Below are positions 32,736 to 38,703 of a DNA stretch of 38,703 bases, in pieces; the first letter of the stretch is position 1; every line of letters begins with the position of its first letter. The position numbers and the translations under genes are program-made. The DNA is taken from the IMG/VR virus record IMGVR_UViG_3300006749_000038, positions 1-38,703 of that record; one strand, 5' to 3'. This DNA is from a virus. Below the pieces are notes generated by a model. That model saw only the letters and a list, made by a program, of their open reading frames with translations. It had not been told where the DNA came from and did no database searches.

Positions 32736-33006
32736 TGAATTCGTTTTCTAAATTTGTGATTACATTTTTTAAAAATTCAAACGTTGTACCAGCTTCGTCA
32801 TCTGATTCAAACGCTCCTTTATGATCAATTTTTTTCATTTCATCATATGAATTTTTAATTTGATCGTACATGTATTGAGACATATCTTCTAATTCCTGGA
32901 TATATTCTTCTTGATCTGCTGTTACATTAGCTAATGTTAATGATCTCCATACAAAGTAAACAAATCCGCCTGATAAAATTATTAATCCTATTATTTCAAG
33001 TATCAT
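32707..33006 (-). CDS. Small single-span membrane protein
   Basis: A 99-residue protein with one N-terminal transmembrane helix (IIGLIILSGGFVYFVWRSL, about 5-23) and a charged, cytoplasmic helical tail. A KGAFESDDEAGTTFEFLKN stretch is the most distinctive part. It overlaps the HD gene by 4 nt (ATGA) and the sigma gene by 29 nt. I do not know its function; a link to the membrane during late expression is possible. Confidence 0.65.
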   Translation of the reverse strand: MILEIIGLIILSGGFVYFVWRSLTLANVTADQEEYIQELEDMSQYMYDQIKNSYDEMKKIDHKGAFESDDEAGTTFEFLKNVITNLENEFNGEKEEKVK

Positions 33007-33779
33007 GATTCTCCAAATGTTTTAAATATATCTGTAATTGATTTATCAATATCTGGGTTTTGTTCTGCTAAATTTTTAATTGCTGTTTTTTTAGTAGCTT
33101 TTGTTTTTGCACTAACAGGCTTTGGTGAGTTATTTTTATGTGATCTCCATCTTTCATATTCTATTTGAGATGCCATATGATCTGCATGATGTAATAATAA
33201 AGGTAAATTAGTTTTTAATTTAGCTTGAGCAGATCTTGCAATAAAATATGGTTTATTAGCATCATCATATATACCGTCATGTATTCTAATAGCTTGAAAT
33301 TCATTCCATGACATTTGAACTTGATATTTTTGAAGCAAATATATTGAAAGATCTGGTACCATTGTGAATGGAATATTTTCATTATGTTTATACATTCTTC
33401 CCATATTTTTTCTATGCCAATCAGATGTTTCTACTTGATATACTTCTCTTCCTTTACCTGGAAATCCGCATTTACCTAAATCATGATGCATTGCTGCAAA
33501 CATCATTTCATTATATTCATATCCAGACATATCAGATCCCATACTTTCCCAAGAATCATATAATTTTTCTACACAATCCATTACTCTAAGAACATGATCT
33601 ACATACCCTCCAGCAAAAGCATTATGATAATGAGCAACAGAAGAAGCAGGCATCATTACAATCCTTTCTTCATAATCGTCATATAATTTATTTAATTTAT
33701 CTGCTCTATCTGAAAATAAAGTATTAACTCTACTTCTATATTCATCCCAGTTGGATTTAATTTTTTCTGCTTCTAACAT
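33003..33779 (-). CDS. HD-domain phosphohydrolase
   Basis: This 258-residue protein has the metal-dependent HD fold. A first histidine lies in GGYVDHVLRV (His62), the HD doublet in AAMHHDLGK (His99-Asp100), and a distal Asp in LLLHHADHMAS (Asp200). It probably hydrolyses a nucleotide or cyclic nucleotide; the substrate is not visible. Inserted aromatic segments (YQVETSDWHRKNMGRMYKH) are not typical of dGTPases. The C-terminus is Lys-rich. It overlaps the membrane-protein gene by 4 nt. Possible roles are nucleotide-pool control or degradation of host signalling nucleotides used in defence; neither is shown by the sequence. Confidence 0.8.
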   Translation of the reverse strand: MLEAEKIKSNWDEYRSRVNTLFSDRADKLNKLYDDYEERIVMMPASSVAHYHNAFAGGYVDHVLRVMDCVEKLYDSWESMGSDMSGYEYNEMMFAAMHHDLGKCGFPGKGREVYQVETSDWHRKNMGRMYKHNENIPFTMVPDLSIYLLQKYQVQMSWNEFQAIRIHDGIYDDANKPYFIARSAQAKLKTNLPLLLHHADHMASQIEYERWRSHKNNSPKPVSAKTKATKKTAIKNLAEQNPDIDKSITDIFKTFGES

Positions 33780-33802
33780 ATTTTTTATTATATTATAATG
33801 AA

Positions 33803-33949
33803 TTATTTGGAATATTCCAAAAGTCCTTCTGCCATTTTAAATGTACAAAAAGAACATACTACTGATAATGATGTTTTTGCAACTTCTACTATATTAGTAC
33901 AGCTTTTACATCTGCATTGTAACGTTTTTGTTGATTTTATTTTTTTCAT
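33803..33949 (-). CDS. 48-residue zinc-ribbon protein
   Basis: A small gene of 48 codons with MKKIKSTKTL at the start and four cysteines as CRCKSC (14 and 17) and CSFC (32 and 35). The pattern CxxC-(14)-CxxC is a zinc ribbon, suggesting nucleic-acid or protein binding. It lies 9 bp after the stop of the four-helix membrane protein gene and 23 bp before the HD gene, in one operon. The composition and spacing support it as real despite its size. Confidence 0.65.
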   Translation of the reverse strand: MKKIKSTKTLQCRCKSCTNIVEVAKTSLSVVCSFCTFKMAEGLLEYSK

Positions 33950-33958
33950 AATTTAATT

Positions 33959-34990
33959 TTATGTTATTACTTGACCGGTAGGTCCTTGATGTGTAGGTTT
34001 ATCTTCTTCTTCATAATGTAAACCCTCATTTCCATTTTGACCTATAATATCCATTCTTCTTTCAGCTTCTTCTTCAAGAAAATCTTTGGTATCAGAATAA
34101 GGTGCTGCAGTTGCATCGGATGGATGTGGAGGTCTAAAAGCTTCTGGATTACTATTTTTTATAACTTTTTCTCCGTATATATTTTCTTTTATATTTTCAG
34201 AAATAATATCAAAAGCCTTATTTGAAGCAATTAATAATATTACAGCTAATGGATCAAATACAAATATAAAAATTAATATAAACCAATTTACAACTTGATT
34301 CATTGGACGATCTAATAATTCAGAAACGTATTTTAGTGGTCCAATTTCGTTAGTAACTGTAGAATTAGATTCTATATCTAATATACTTATATCTAATGAT
34401 GTTACAGAATCAGTTAATGCTTCAATTTTTAATGAAACATTATTTCGTTGTTGTTTTATATCATTTAACTGTGATGTTAAAACTTTTCTTGTTCTACTTG
34501 ATGTTGATGTCAATATCTGACCTGTTTCTTTATCTTTCCATTGTACTGTATTATTAGAAAGTCCTTTTGTTAATTCAGATATTGAATTAGCTAATTGATT
34601 CTTTTCTTGTATATAACCTGTTAGTTGTTCTTGATATCTTTGTTTTTTAAGATCAATAATAGTTATTTCTTTATCCATTACAGACAACTCATTAGCTGTA
34701 GTTTGATATGCAGCAGTTAAAAATCCATATATACCTAACGATGTTATAAACATTAATATAATAACAGCAATTGTTAAATATGTTTTAAGTAAAAAATTTA
34801 TATGTTTCCAAAATCTATGTAAATATGTAGCAGTTATTAATTTAGCAGCTTCTAAAGTTCCTGCCATTATAGCTACTGCAACTGCTTGTGCTGAAAATAA
34901 TTTACTAATTCCAAAAACACTATAATATGCTGCACTACCTGCTAATGATAATGCTGTGATTAATACAATGTATGAAAATATACGATTCAT
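33959..34990 (-). CDS. Multi-span membrane protein with periplasmic-size coiled coil
   Basis: This 343-residue protein has three N-terminal transmembrane helices (about 5-25, 31-50 and 67-95). A long coiled coil (about 100-215, with repeated LKKQRYQEQLTGYIQEKNQL and SISELTKGL) follows, then a fourth transmembrane segment (WFILIFIFVFDPLAVILLI, about 235-255). A polar tail rich in Pro, Glu and Asp ends the protein. It shares a 4-nt overlap with the 60-residue gene. Its position near the wall-active genes suggests an envelope function such as lysis or superinfection exclusion. I do not recognise a named family. Confidence 0.7.
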   Translation of the reverse strand: MNRIFSYIVLITALSLAGSAAYYSVFGISKLFSAQAVAVAIMAGTLEAAKLITATYLHRFWKHINFLLKTYLTIAVIILMFITSLGIYGFLTAAYQTTANELSVMDKEITIIDLKKQRYQEQLTGYIQEKNQLANSISELTKGLSNNTVQWKDKETGQILTSTSSRTRKVLTSQLNDIKQQRNNVSLKIEALTDSVTSLDISILDIESNSTVTNEIGPLKYVSELLDRPMNQVVNWFILIFIFVFDPLAVILLIASNKAFDIISENIKENIYGEKVIKNSNPEAFRPPHPSDATAAPYSDTKDFLEEEAERRMDIIGQNGNEGLHYEEEDKPTHQGPTGQVIT

Positions 34991-35169
34991 TCACGTTCAA
35001 TAAAATGTTTTACTGAGTCTAATTTTCTTAACGATTCTGCTAAATTTGACATTGCAGAGTGAGGATCTATTTGTCCTTTTTCAATACCACGACCAACACT
35101 TTTGATAATTTCATATGCATCTGTTAAACTGTCGGTAATTTGGTTTTTATATTTTAATTTACTTGCCAT
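34987..35169 (-). CDS. Small helical protein of unknown function
   Basis: A 60-residue soluble helical protein (LTDAYEIIKSVGRGIEKG, AMSNLAESLRKLDSV). It lies in the operon between the 51-residue membrane protein and the 343-residue membrane protein, overlapping the latter by 4 nt. It is kept because of tight spacing on both sides. Confidence 0.55.
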   Translation of the reverse strand: MASKLKYKNQITDSLTDAYEIIKSVGRGIEKGQIDPHSAMSNLAESLRKLDSVKHFIERE

Positions 35170-35185
35170 AACTTATTTTCCTTGA

Positions 35186-35341
35186 TTATTTTTTAAATGC
35201 TAACAAAAATTCTCTAGCTGCAAATCCAAATGCAATACCAGAATAAAATACATTTTTGTCTAGAAGTAGCAATATTGCAATGCTTCCGATTGCAGCTGCT
35301 TTAAACCATGATGAGTTTACTATGTTTTTAATTGTTTCCAT
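35186..35341 (-). CDS. 51-residue membrane protein, holin candidate
   Basis: A short frame from the ATG at 35341, preceded by AAAGAAAGGA and a GATATTTAT motif. It reads METIKNIVNSSWFKAAAIGS, then a hydrophobic IAILLLL, a DKN turn and a second hydrophobic stretch (VFYSGIAFGFAA), with a basic end. Two short membrane segments joined by a turn, beside a divergent endolysin gene, fit a small holin, but nothing proves it. It is the first gene of the minus-strand unit running to the sigma gene. Confidence 0.55.
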   Translation of the reverse strand: METIKNIVNSSWFKAAAIGSIAILLLLDKNVFYSGIAFGFAAREFLLAFKK

Positions 35342-35358
35342 AATATTCCTTTCTTTAT

Positions 35359-35367
35359 ATAAATATC
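35359..35367 (-). promoter_or_regulatory. Candidate promoter motif GATATTTAT (membrane/sigma unit)
   Basis: Reads GATATTTAT toward the 51-residue gene, 17 nt before its ATG, followed by AAAGAAAGGA. It likely serves the operon down to the gp55-like gene. Confidence 0.45.
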
Positions 35368-35386
35368 AGTAATTTAAATTGTTGAT

Positions 35387-35394
35387 ATATTTAT
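35387..35394 (+). promoter_or_regulatory. Candidate promoter motif ATATTTAT (endolysin)
   Basis: The plus-strand copy, 32 nt before the endolysin ATG. It is the only copy facing right, matching the only right-facing gene. The ribosome site before the endolysin is weak. Confidence 0.45.
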
Positions 35395-35426
35395 TATTAT
35401 AATAAAAAATAATCAAAAAACAAATC

Positions 35427-36437
35427 ATGATTAAATTAAAACATTTATTACAAGAACAAACATCTATACTTCGTAAAGGTAGTCGTGGTAAAAAAGTTGA
35501 AGAATTGCAAAAACAATTAATTCAATTAGGATTACTGCCAGAACTACAATCGAGTGGAAGAACATCTGCAGATGGAATTTTTGGATCTGGAACAAAGGCA
35601 GCAGTAGTAGCTTTTCAAAAAAATCCAAAAAATAAAGATGATGATGGAAAAAAATTAAAACCAGATGGGATTGTAGGACCTAAAACATATCAAGCATTAA
35701 AACAATCTATTAGTAAATCAACTGAATCTCCAAATAAATCAACAGATAAAAAAGATCAATATTTTACAGATTTAGATCCTACAAGACAAGGCAAAGGTGA
35801 AATTACTTTTGACAAAAATTGGACAGATATAATTGATTCTACAAGACGAGTTGATATATGTAAAGCTCCTGAATTTGCAAATAAATGTGCTAGTTTTGTA
35901 AATGCTTTAGATCCTTCAGTTTCTACCTTAGGTGATGCATGGACTGCATATGGTAGAAGTCAAGGAGGTAAAAAAGCAACCTATAATGTTATGACAAAAA
36001 TGTCACCAAGCCAAACAAAACTATATGATACATATTATGATATGAATTTACCTAATCAACAAAGTGGCGGTGGAGCATATGTACAAAAATTAGGTAAATT
36101 AATGGGTAGTATTACAAAAGGTAAGATTCCTCCTAAAAATATTCTTACTCCAGGATCTCATGTTGGAATATATTGGCCTACTAGTAGATATCATCAAAAA
36201 GCTTTTATTGATTCTTCAAAAATAAAAAAATATTCTCCATTTAATACTCATGTAGGATTAGTAATAGCAGTTAAAGATGGTGTTCCAATTATATTACATG
36301 AAGTTGATGGTCAAGGAAGAGCAGAACCGTATACTAATTTATTTATTTCATGGGTAAAATCAGATATGGGATATTCAAAATTTGTAAAAAGTGCTGATGC
36401 ATATTTACAAAAGTTTATTAATTGGGCTAATTCTTAA
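35427..36437 (+). CDS. Endolysin: PG-binding domain plus NlpC/P60- or CHAP-like hydrolase
   Basis: This 336-residue protein is the only plus-strand gene. Residues 15-92 form a PG_binding_1 domain (LRKGSRGKKVEELQKQLIQLG, SADGIFGSGTKAAVVAFQ, PDGIVGPKTYQAL). After a linker, residues 140-300 look like a papain-like wall hydrolase: a Cys in ANKCASFVNAL (Cys154), PGSHVGIYW, and a His in NTHVGLVIAV (His275) followed by ILHEVDGQG. No signal peptide is present. The first ten residues MIKLKHLLQE form a short amphipathic peptide very like the start of the kinase-fold protein (see findings). Its end shares four bases with the convergent L,D-transpeptidase-like gene. The role is lysis or virion-borne wall penetration; the exact bond cut is unknown. 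Confidence 0.8.
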   Translation: MIKLKHLLQEQTSILRKGSRGKKVEELQKQLIQLGLLPELQSSGRTSADGIFGSGTKAAVVAFQKNPKNKDDDGKKLKPDGIVGPKTYQALKQSISKSTESPNKSTDKKDQYFTDLDPTRQGKGEITFDKNWTDIIDSTRRVDICKAPEFANKCASFVNALDPSVSTLGDAWTAYGRSQGGKKATYNVMTKMSPSQTKLYDTYYDMNLPNQQSGGGAYVQKLGKLMGSITKGKIPPKNILTPGSHVGIYWPTSRYHQKAFIDSSKIKKYSPFNTHVGLVIAVKDGVPIILHEVDGQGRAEPYTNLFISWVKSDMGYSKFVKSADAYLQKFINWANS

Positions 36438-37039
36438 CCAATTACATATATTATAGTTCCAATTTTACAAAGATCAATAATTTGATTGTTATATTTTTTA
36501 TCGGTAGTAAAACAACCTAAACTTCTTCCTATACGTCCATTTCTTTTAAAATATGAATCAGATGCATATTTAGACGAATGAAATCTAATACCTCTTTGAT
36601 ATACATTGTCATTTACATTATCTTCAAGACCATATATATTCATAGCTCTACCAATTACAGAATTTGTATATTCATTACCAGTAATAAATTTTCCTATACA
36701 ACTCATATTGCTGTTATGTTTATTACTAAACTTAGTAGAAAAATTCCAACCTGAATTTTTACCGTGACCTACTCTACAATTAATTACAACATTACCATCT
36801 TGTACAACCCATAATCTCTTTTTTGAAGACGATTGTGAATAATCTATTAATATAACTTCTCCTGATTCTGGAATATGTTGTTTGAGCTCTTTAGGTATCG
36901 GCGTATGTTTGATTTTAGACATAACAGGTCTTTCAATAAAATTACTTTGAAATACCATTAATGATTCTATATTATTAAATTTTAATATGCCACACCCAGA
37001 AAAGATAATAGTAATACATATAATTAATAATTTTTTCAT
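36434..37039 (-). CDS. L,D-transpeptidase-like lipoprotein (YkuD_2 type)
   Basis: This 201-residue protein begins with a lipoprotein signal, LLIICITIIFSGC, with the lipidated Cys at position 16. The rest follows the murein L,D-transpeptidase catalytic domain family pattern. It has RLWVVQDGNVV, a RVGHGKNSG loop, FSNKHNSNMSCIGKF, a long insertion ending at RGIRFHSSKYASD with His154, and the catalytic GRIGRSLGC with Cys176. Host enzymes of this kind make or break 3-3 peptidoglycan links or attach proteins to the wall. In a phage it may modify the wall for lysis timing or against competing phages. It converges on the endolysin gene with stop codons overlapping in TTAA. It lies 54 bp after the exported transglycosylase. 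Confidence 0.8.
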   Translation of the reverse strand: MKKLLIICITIIFSGCGILKFNNIESLMVFQSNFIERPVMSKIKHTPIPKELKQHIPESGEVILIDYSQSSSKKRLWVVQDGNVVINCRVGHGKNSGWNFSTKFSNKHNSNMSCIGKFITGNEYTNSVIGRAMNIYGLEDNVNDNVYQRGIRFHSSKYASDSYFKRNGRIGRSLGCFTTDKKYNNQIIDLCKIGTIIYVIG

Positions 37040-37093
37040 ATCTTATTTTTTTTCTTTATAATAAGAATTATACATGAAAAATCCAACCTTTAA

Positions 37094-37582
37094 CTAAAGT
37101 TTTTTACTCATTTCTATTTTTACTTTTTCCCAATATTGTAAAGTACGTTTACGTTTATAACCTTTAGGTCCTCCATTCCAATTTCTTGCTATTTTCTCAT
37201 CAGAAGAATTTGTATGATGAAAGTCTTTCCAAATATAAAACATTTGAATAGATTTTTTTCTACTCCATCTATCTTTATATTTAAATCGTAGTGTATCCTT
37301 TTGTTTCTTTAATATTCTATTAACTTCTCTTACCATTACTGGTCTAATTTGTAAACATCCTATGGATGGAAGTATCAAATGCCTATCACCTATACAACTA
37401 TCATTTCCTCTACTTTCAACTTGAATTAATGCTTCAATTAGTTTATTATCTTGTATTTCTTTATTTTTAATTTTTATATGATAATTTTCAATTTCAATTG
37501 GTATACAAAATTCAGATTTATTTTTTGGAATAGAAGTACTTCCGATTAACAATATAAATAATAATATTATTATTTTATTCAT
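37094..37582 (-). CDS. Exported SLT-like lytic transglycosylase
   Basis: This 162-residue protein has an N-terminal hydrophobic signal (IIILLFILLIGSTS). The SLT/goose-lysozyme pattern follows: ALIQVESRGND with the catalytic Glu56, SIGCLQIRP in the position of the usual SxGLMQI, and a C-terminal ARNWNGGPKGY. It cleaves the glycan backbone in the periplasm. It is followed by the L,D-transpeptidase-like gene, and the pair forms an envelope cassette next to the endolysin. It could be a late lysis aid or a wall-opening factor for assembly. Confidence 0.8.
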   Translation of the reverse strand: MNKIIILLFILLIGSTSIPKNKSEFCIPIEIENYHIKIKNKEIQDNKLIEALIQVESRGNDSCIGDRHLILPSIGCLQIRPVMVREVNRILKKQKDTLRFKYKDRWSRKKSIQMFYIWKDFHHTNSSDEKIARNWNGGPKGYKRKRTLQYWEKVKIEMSKKL

Positions 37583-37591
37583 AATATAAGT

Positions 37592-38092
37592 TTAAGTAAA
37601 TTTTCTAAGAAAATCTTTTTGTTTGTCTATAGCTTGTTCTAATTCATTGTTTTCAGCTGACTTTTTGATTTTTCTATTTGATCGTATGTTGTTTGTAACG
37701 CCATTCCCAGAATCATTCGTTGTCCTACTGTTAGATCCTGTATTTGATATTGTGTTGCTAATAGATCCAGGAAGTCGTTTCCTTGTTTTATCGTCATTTC
37801 GTGTTTCAATTGTTGAAACTCCGGCTTTGCCATTATTTGATCTATTTTTTGAAGTCTCGTAGTCGATTGATCCGGCATAGTAGCTTGAATATTCTTTGAT
37901 TTGAATACCGCAAGGATACGTGTACTTGCCTGTTTTAACCATGTAAGTAATTTTTTCATTTGCTTTTAATATTTTTTTAACAACCCCCCAACCAGACTCT
38001 CCTAAAAATTCCCATTTAACAATATCTCCAATATTGAATTGTTGTTTTTTAAATTTTTCTTGTATATATTTAGGTAATTTTTTCTTTTTCAT
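37592..38092 (-). CDS. Basic SH3-like protein with an overprinted C-terminal half
   Basis: This 166-residue protein has an N-terminal 60 residues (FNIGDIVKWEFLGESGWGVV, then KILKANEKITYMVKTG) that look like a small SH3/KOW-type beta domain. From about residue 80 to 145 the sequence is Ser/Asn/Thr/Arg-rich and low in hydrophobics, because the same bases also encode a second frame (37639-37959). The C-terminus (ELEQAIDKQKDFLRKF) returns to a normal helix. It overlaps the 67-residue gene by 4 nt. Function unknown. Confidence 0.6.
   Translation of the reverse strand: MKKKKLPKYIQEKFKKQQFNIGDIVKWEFLGESGWGVVKKILKANEKITYMVKTGKYTYPCGIQIKEYSSYYAGSIDYETSKNRSNNGKAGVSTIETRNDDKTRKRLPGSISNTISNTGSNSRTTNDSGNGVTNNIRSNRKIKKSAENNELEQAIDKQKDFLRKFT
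37639..37959 (-). CDS. Overprinted ORF nested in the 166-residue gene (+1 frame)
   Basis: A 106-residue frame on the same strand, shifted by one base, lies wholly inside the larger gene from its codon 45 onward. It reads like a real helical protein: KKLLTWLKQASTRILAVF, LQKIDQIMAKPEFQQLKHEM, NDFLDLLATQYQI and RMILGMALQTTYDQIEKS. G+C counted over 37681-37920 is 90 of 240 (37.5%), against 13-23% in nearby single-frame lines, which is what dual coding would impose. No strong ribosome site precedes its ATG. No family is recognised. It is not a spanin pair: neither product has a membrane anchor or lipobox. Confidence 0.55.
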   Translation of the reverse strand: MKKLLTWLKQASTRILAVFKSKNIQATMPDQSTTRLQKIDQIMAKPEFQQLKHEMTIKQGNDFLDLLATQYQIQDLTVGQRMILGMALQTTYDQIEKSKSQLKTMN

Positions 38093-38292
38093 TCTATGAT
38101 AATTTCTGCGTCTGAAATTTCAATTAAAAACCATAAATATCCATCTTTACGCAATACAACATCATGTTCAATTAGATTTTTCCAGAACTCTATATTTTCA
38201 TCTGGATTTTCACGAACTAATCTACGAATATTATATCTTTTATTCTGATATTCTATTGTTGGTGGTATATATAATGAGTTGGTAGGTCTCAT
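38089..38292 (-). CDS. Small conserved-looking protein of unknown function
   Basis: A 67-residue soluble protein with RPTNSLYIPPTIEYQNKRYN, a helix (ENIEFWKNLIEHDVVL) and a final beta strand (YLWFLIEISDAEIII). It overlaps the 166-residue gene by 4 nt and follows the Hsp20 gene by 5 bp, so it is co-transcribed. Function unknown. Confidence 0.6.
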   Translation of the reverse strand: MRPTNSLYIPPTIEYQNKRYNIRRLVRENPDENIEFWKNLIEHDVVLRKDGYLWFLIEISDAEIIIE

Positions 38293-38297
38293 GTAAC

Positions 38298-38703
38298 TTA
38301 TTTAATTATTAATCGCTTTGGTGCTCTATCTTTAGCATATGGAATATCAATTGCTAATAATCCTTTTTCCATTTTTGCTCCTGCTTTAGTTAAATCTAAT
38401 TCTTTAGATATTTTCCAAGCAAAATCAAAAGCTCTTTTAGCGATACCTTTGTGAATAAATTCACGCTTTTCTTCTTTACCTTTGTCATATCGAACTCTTA
38501 AAGTTTCTCCTTCTGTTGATATTTCAATATCTGATTTTTCTAAACCTACTGCAGCAATTTCAAATTGTATACCACTATCAGTTGTAAATATATCAACTGG
38601 ATAATTCATTTTATTTGATGTTACTGGTAAAAATTTAGATGTTTGATCGAAAAAGTTTTTCCAAACTAAATCGAAATCATTGAGTAATAATGTTTCTTTA
38701 AAA
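38298..38703 (-). CDS. Hsp20-type small heat-shock protein, 5' end beyond the window
   Basis: The frame is open to the right edge, so the ATG at 38609 is internal: 31 more codons upstream read FKETLLLNDFDLVWKNFFDQ then TSKFLPVTSNK. The upstream part FDLVWKNFFDQ matches the phenylalanine-rich start of phage Hsp20 proteins. The alpha-crystallin core follows with VDIFTTDSGIQFEIAAVG, KSDIEISTEGETLRV, FDFAWKISKELDLTKA and the hallmark GLLAIDIP. It is a chaperone common in T4-like marine phages, thought to guard late structural proteins. The start codon lies outside. Confidence 0.85.
   Translation of the reverse strand, partial: FKETLLLNDFDLVWKNFFDQTSKFLPVTSNKMNYPVDIFTTDSGIQFEIAAVGLEKSDIEISTEGETLRVRYDKGKEEKREFIHKGIAKRAFDFAWKISKELDLTKAGAKMEKGLLAIDIPYAKDRAPKRLIIK

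Larger units (their letters stand above)
35342..35426. promoter_or_regulatory. Divergent promoter region
   Basis: This 85-bp gap holds two copies of the recurrent element pointing away from each other: GATATTTAT on the minus strand (35367-35359, 17 nt before the 51-residue gene) and ATATTTAT on the plus strand (35387-35394, 32 nt before the endolysin). The orientation with each gene supports a promoter role. No other feature is seen in the gap. Confidence 0.5.

Noticed and set aside
37049-37078. TATAATTCTTATTATAA before the L,D-transpeptidase-like gene as a strong promoter
   Set aside because: A TATAAT box is present but no convincing -35 lies at proper spacing, and such boxes are common by chance in this AT-rich DNA.
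37623-37862. Plus-strand 79-codon frame opposite the overprinted pair
   Set aside because: It is antisense to both minus-strand frames, has no promoter motif or ribosome site, and long open frames are expected there because of the higher G+C.
37592-38092. Rz/Rz1-like nested spanin pair
   Set aside because: The frames are nested as in Rz/Rz1, but neither product has a membrane segment, signal peptide or lipobox.
38298-38609. Hsp20 gene starting at 38609
   Set aside because: The frame stays open upstream to the window edge and the added 31 codons read like the usual Hsp20 N-terminus, so the gene is partial and this ATG is internal.
1-38703. tRNA genes, CRISPR arrays, insertion sequences or integrase/attachment sites
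   Set aside because: No cloverleaf-like sequence, regular direct repeats with spacers, transposase or integrase frame was seen; the repeats present are coding modules of the fibre.

Overview
The window is a piece of an AT-rich (about 28-30% G+C by eye) T4-like myovirus genome. The basis is a set of recognisable T4-type genes on one strand: a gp55-like late sigma factor, a gp5-like spike protein, gp25, gp6, a gp7/gpI-like wedge protein, a gp47/gp46-type recombination nuclease, a DnaG-type primase and a phage Hsp20. Low G+C, Hsp20, HD-domain and DNRLRE/LamG structural proteins resemble uncultured marine T4-like phages. Peptidoglycan-active genes and a lipobox make a bacterial, probably Gram-negative, host likely; the host itself cannot be named from the sequence.

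Layout, read along the minus strand from right to left. (1) 38.7-36.4 kb: Hsp20 (cut by the window edge), small unknown genes including a same-strand overprinted pair, an exported SLT-like transglycosylase and an L,D-transpeptidase-like lipoprotein. (2) 36.4-35.4 kb: the only plus-strand gene, an endolysin with a peptidoglycan-binding domain and an NlpC/P60- or CHAP-like C-terminus; a short divergent promoter region separates it from (3) 35.3-32.0 kb: small membrane proteins, a zinc-ribbon peptide, an HD hydrolase and the gp55-like sigma factor. (4) 32.0-16.6 kb: baseplate and tail-tip genes in tight, often overlapping order (gp5-like, a helical structural protein, gp25, gp6, DNRLRE-like protein, gp7/gpI-like protein, LamG-containing proteins). 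(5) 16.6-11.3 kb: a mini kinase-fold protein, a T7-type endonuclease I, a primase with a degenerate zinc site, and a single polypeptide joining Mre11 (gp47) and Rad50 (gp46). (6) 11.3 kb to the left edge: one uninterrupted minus-strand reading frame of 3766 codons that runs off the window, a giant modular tail fibre with internal duplications and collagen-like stretches.

How it fits together: the sigma factor probably drives late transcription. A recurrent AATATTTAT element lies 6-32 nt before eight genes, is oriented with the gene on both strands, and is a good candidate for the late promoter. It reads as the reverse complement of the classical T4 late box. Baseplate genes build the tail, LamG/DNRLRE/fibre proteins likely contact the host surface, the recombination block supports replication and genome processing, and the wall-active genes serve lysis or envelope remodelling. 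The most notable signals are the Mre11-Rad50 fusion, the overprinted gene pair, a shared N-terminal peptide on the kinase and the endolysin that looks like a T4-type capsid-targeting sequence, the kinase fold that stops at its DFG position, and the nested promoter/hairpin elements.
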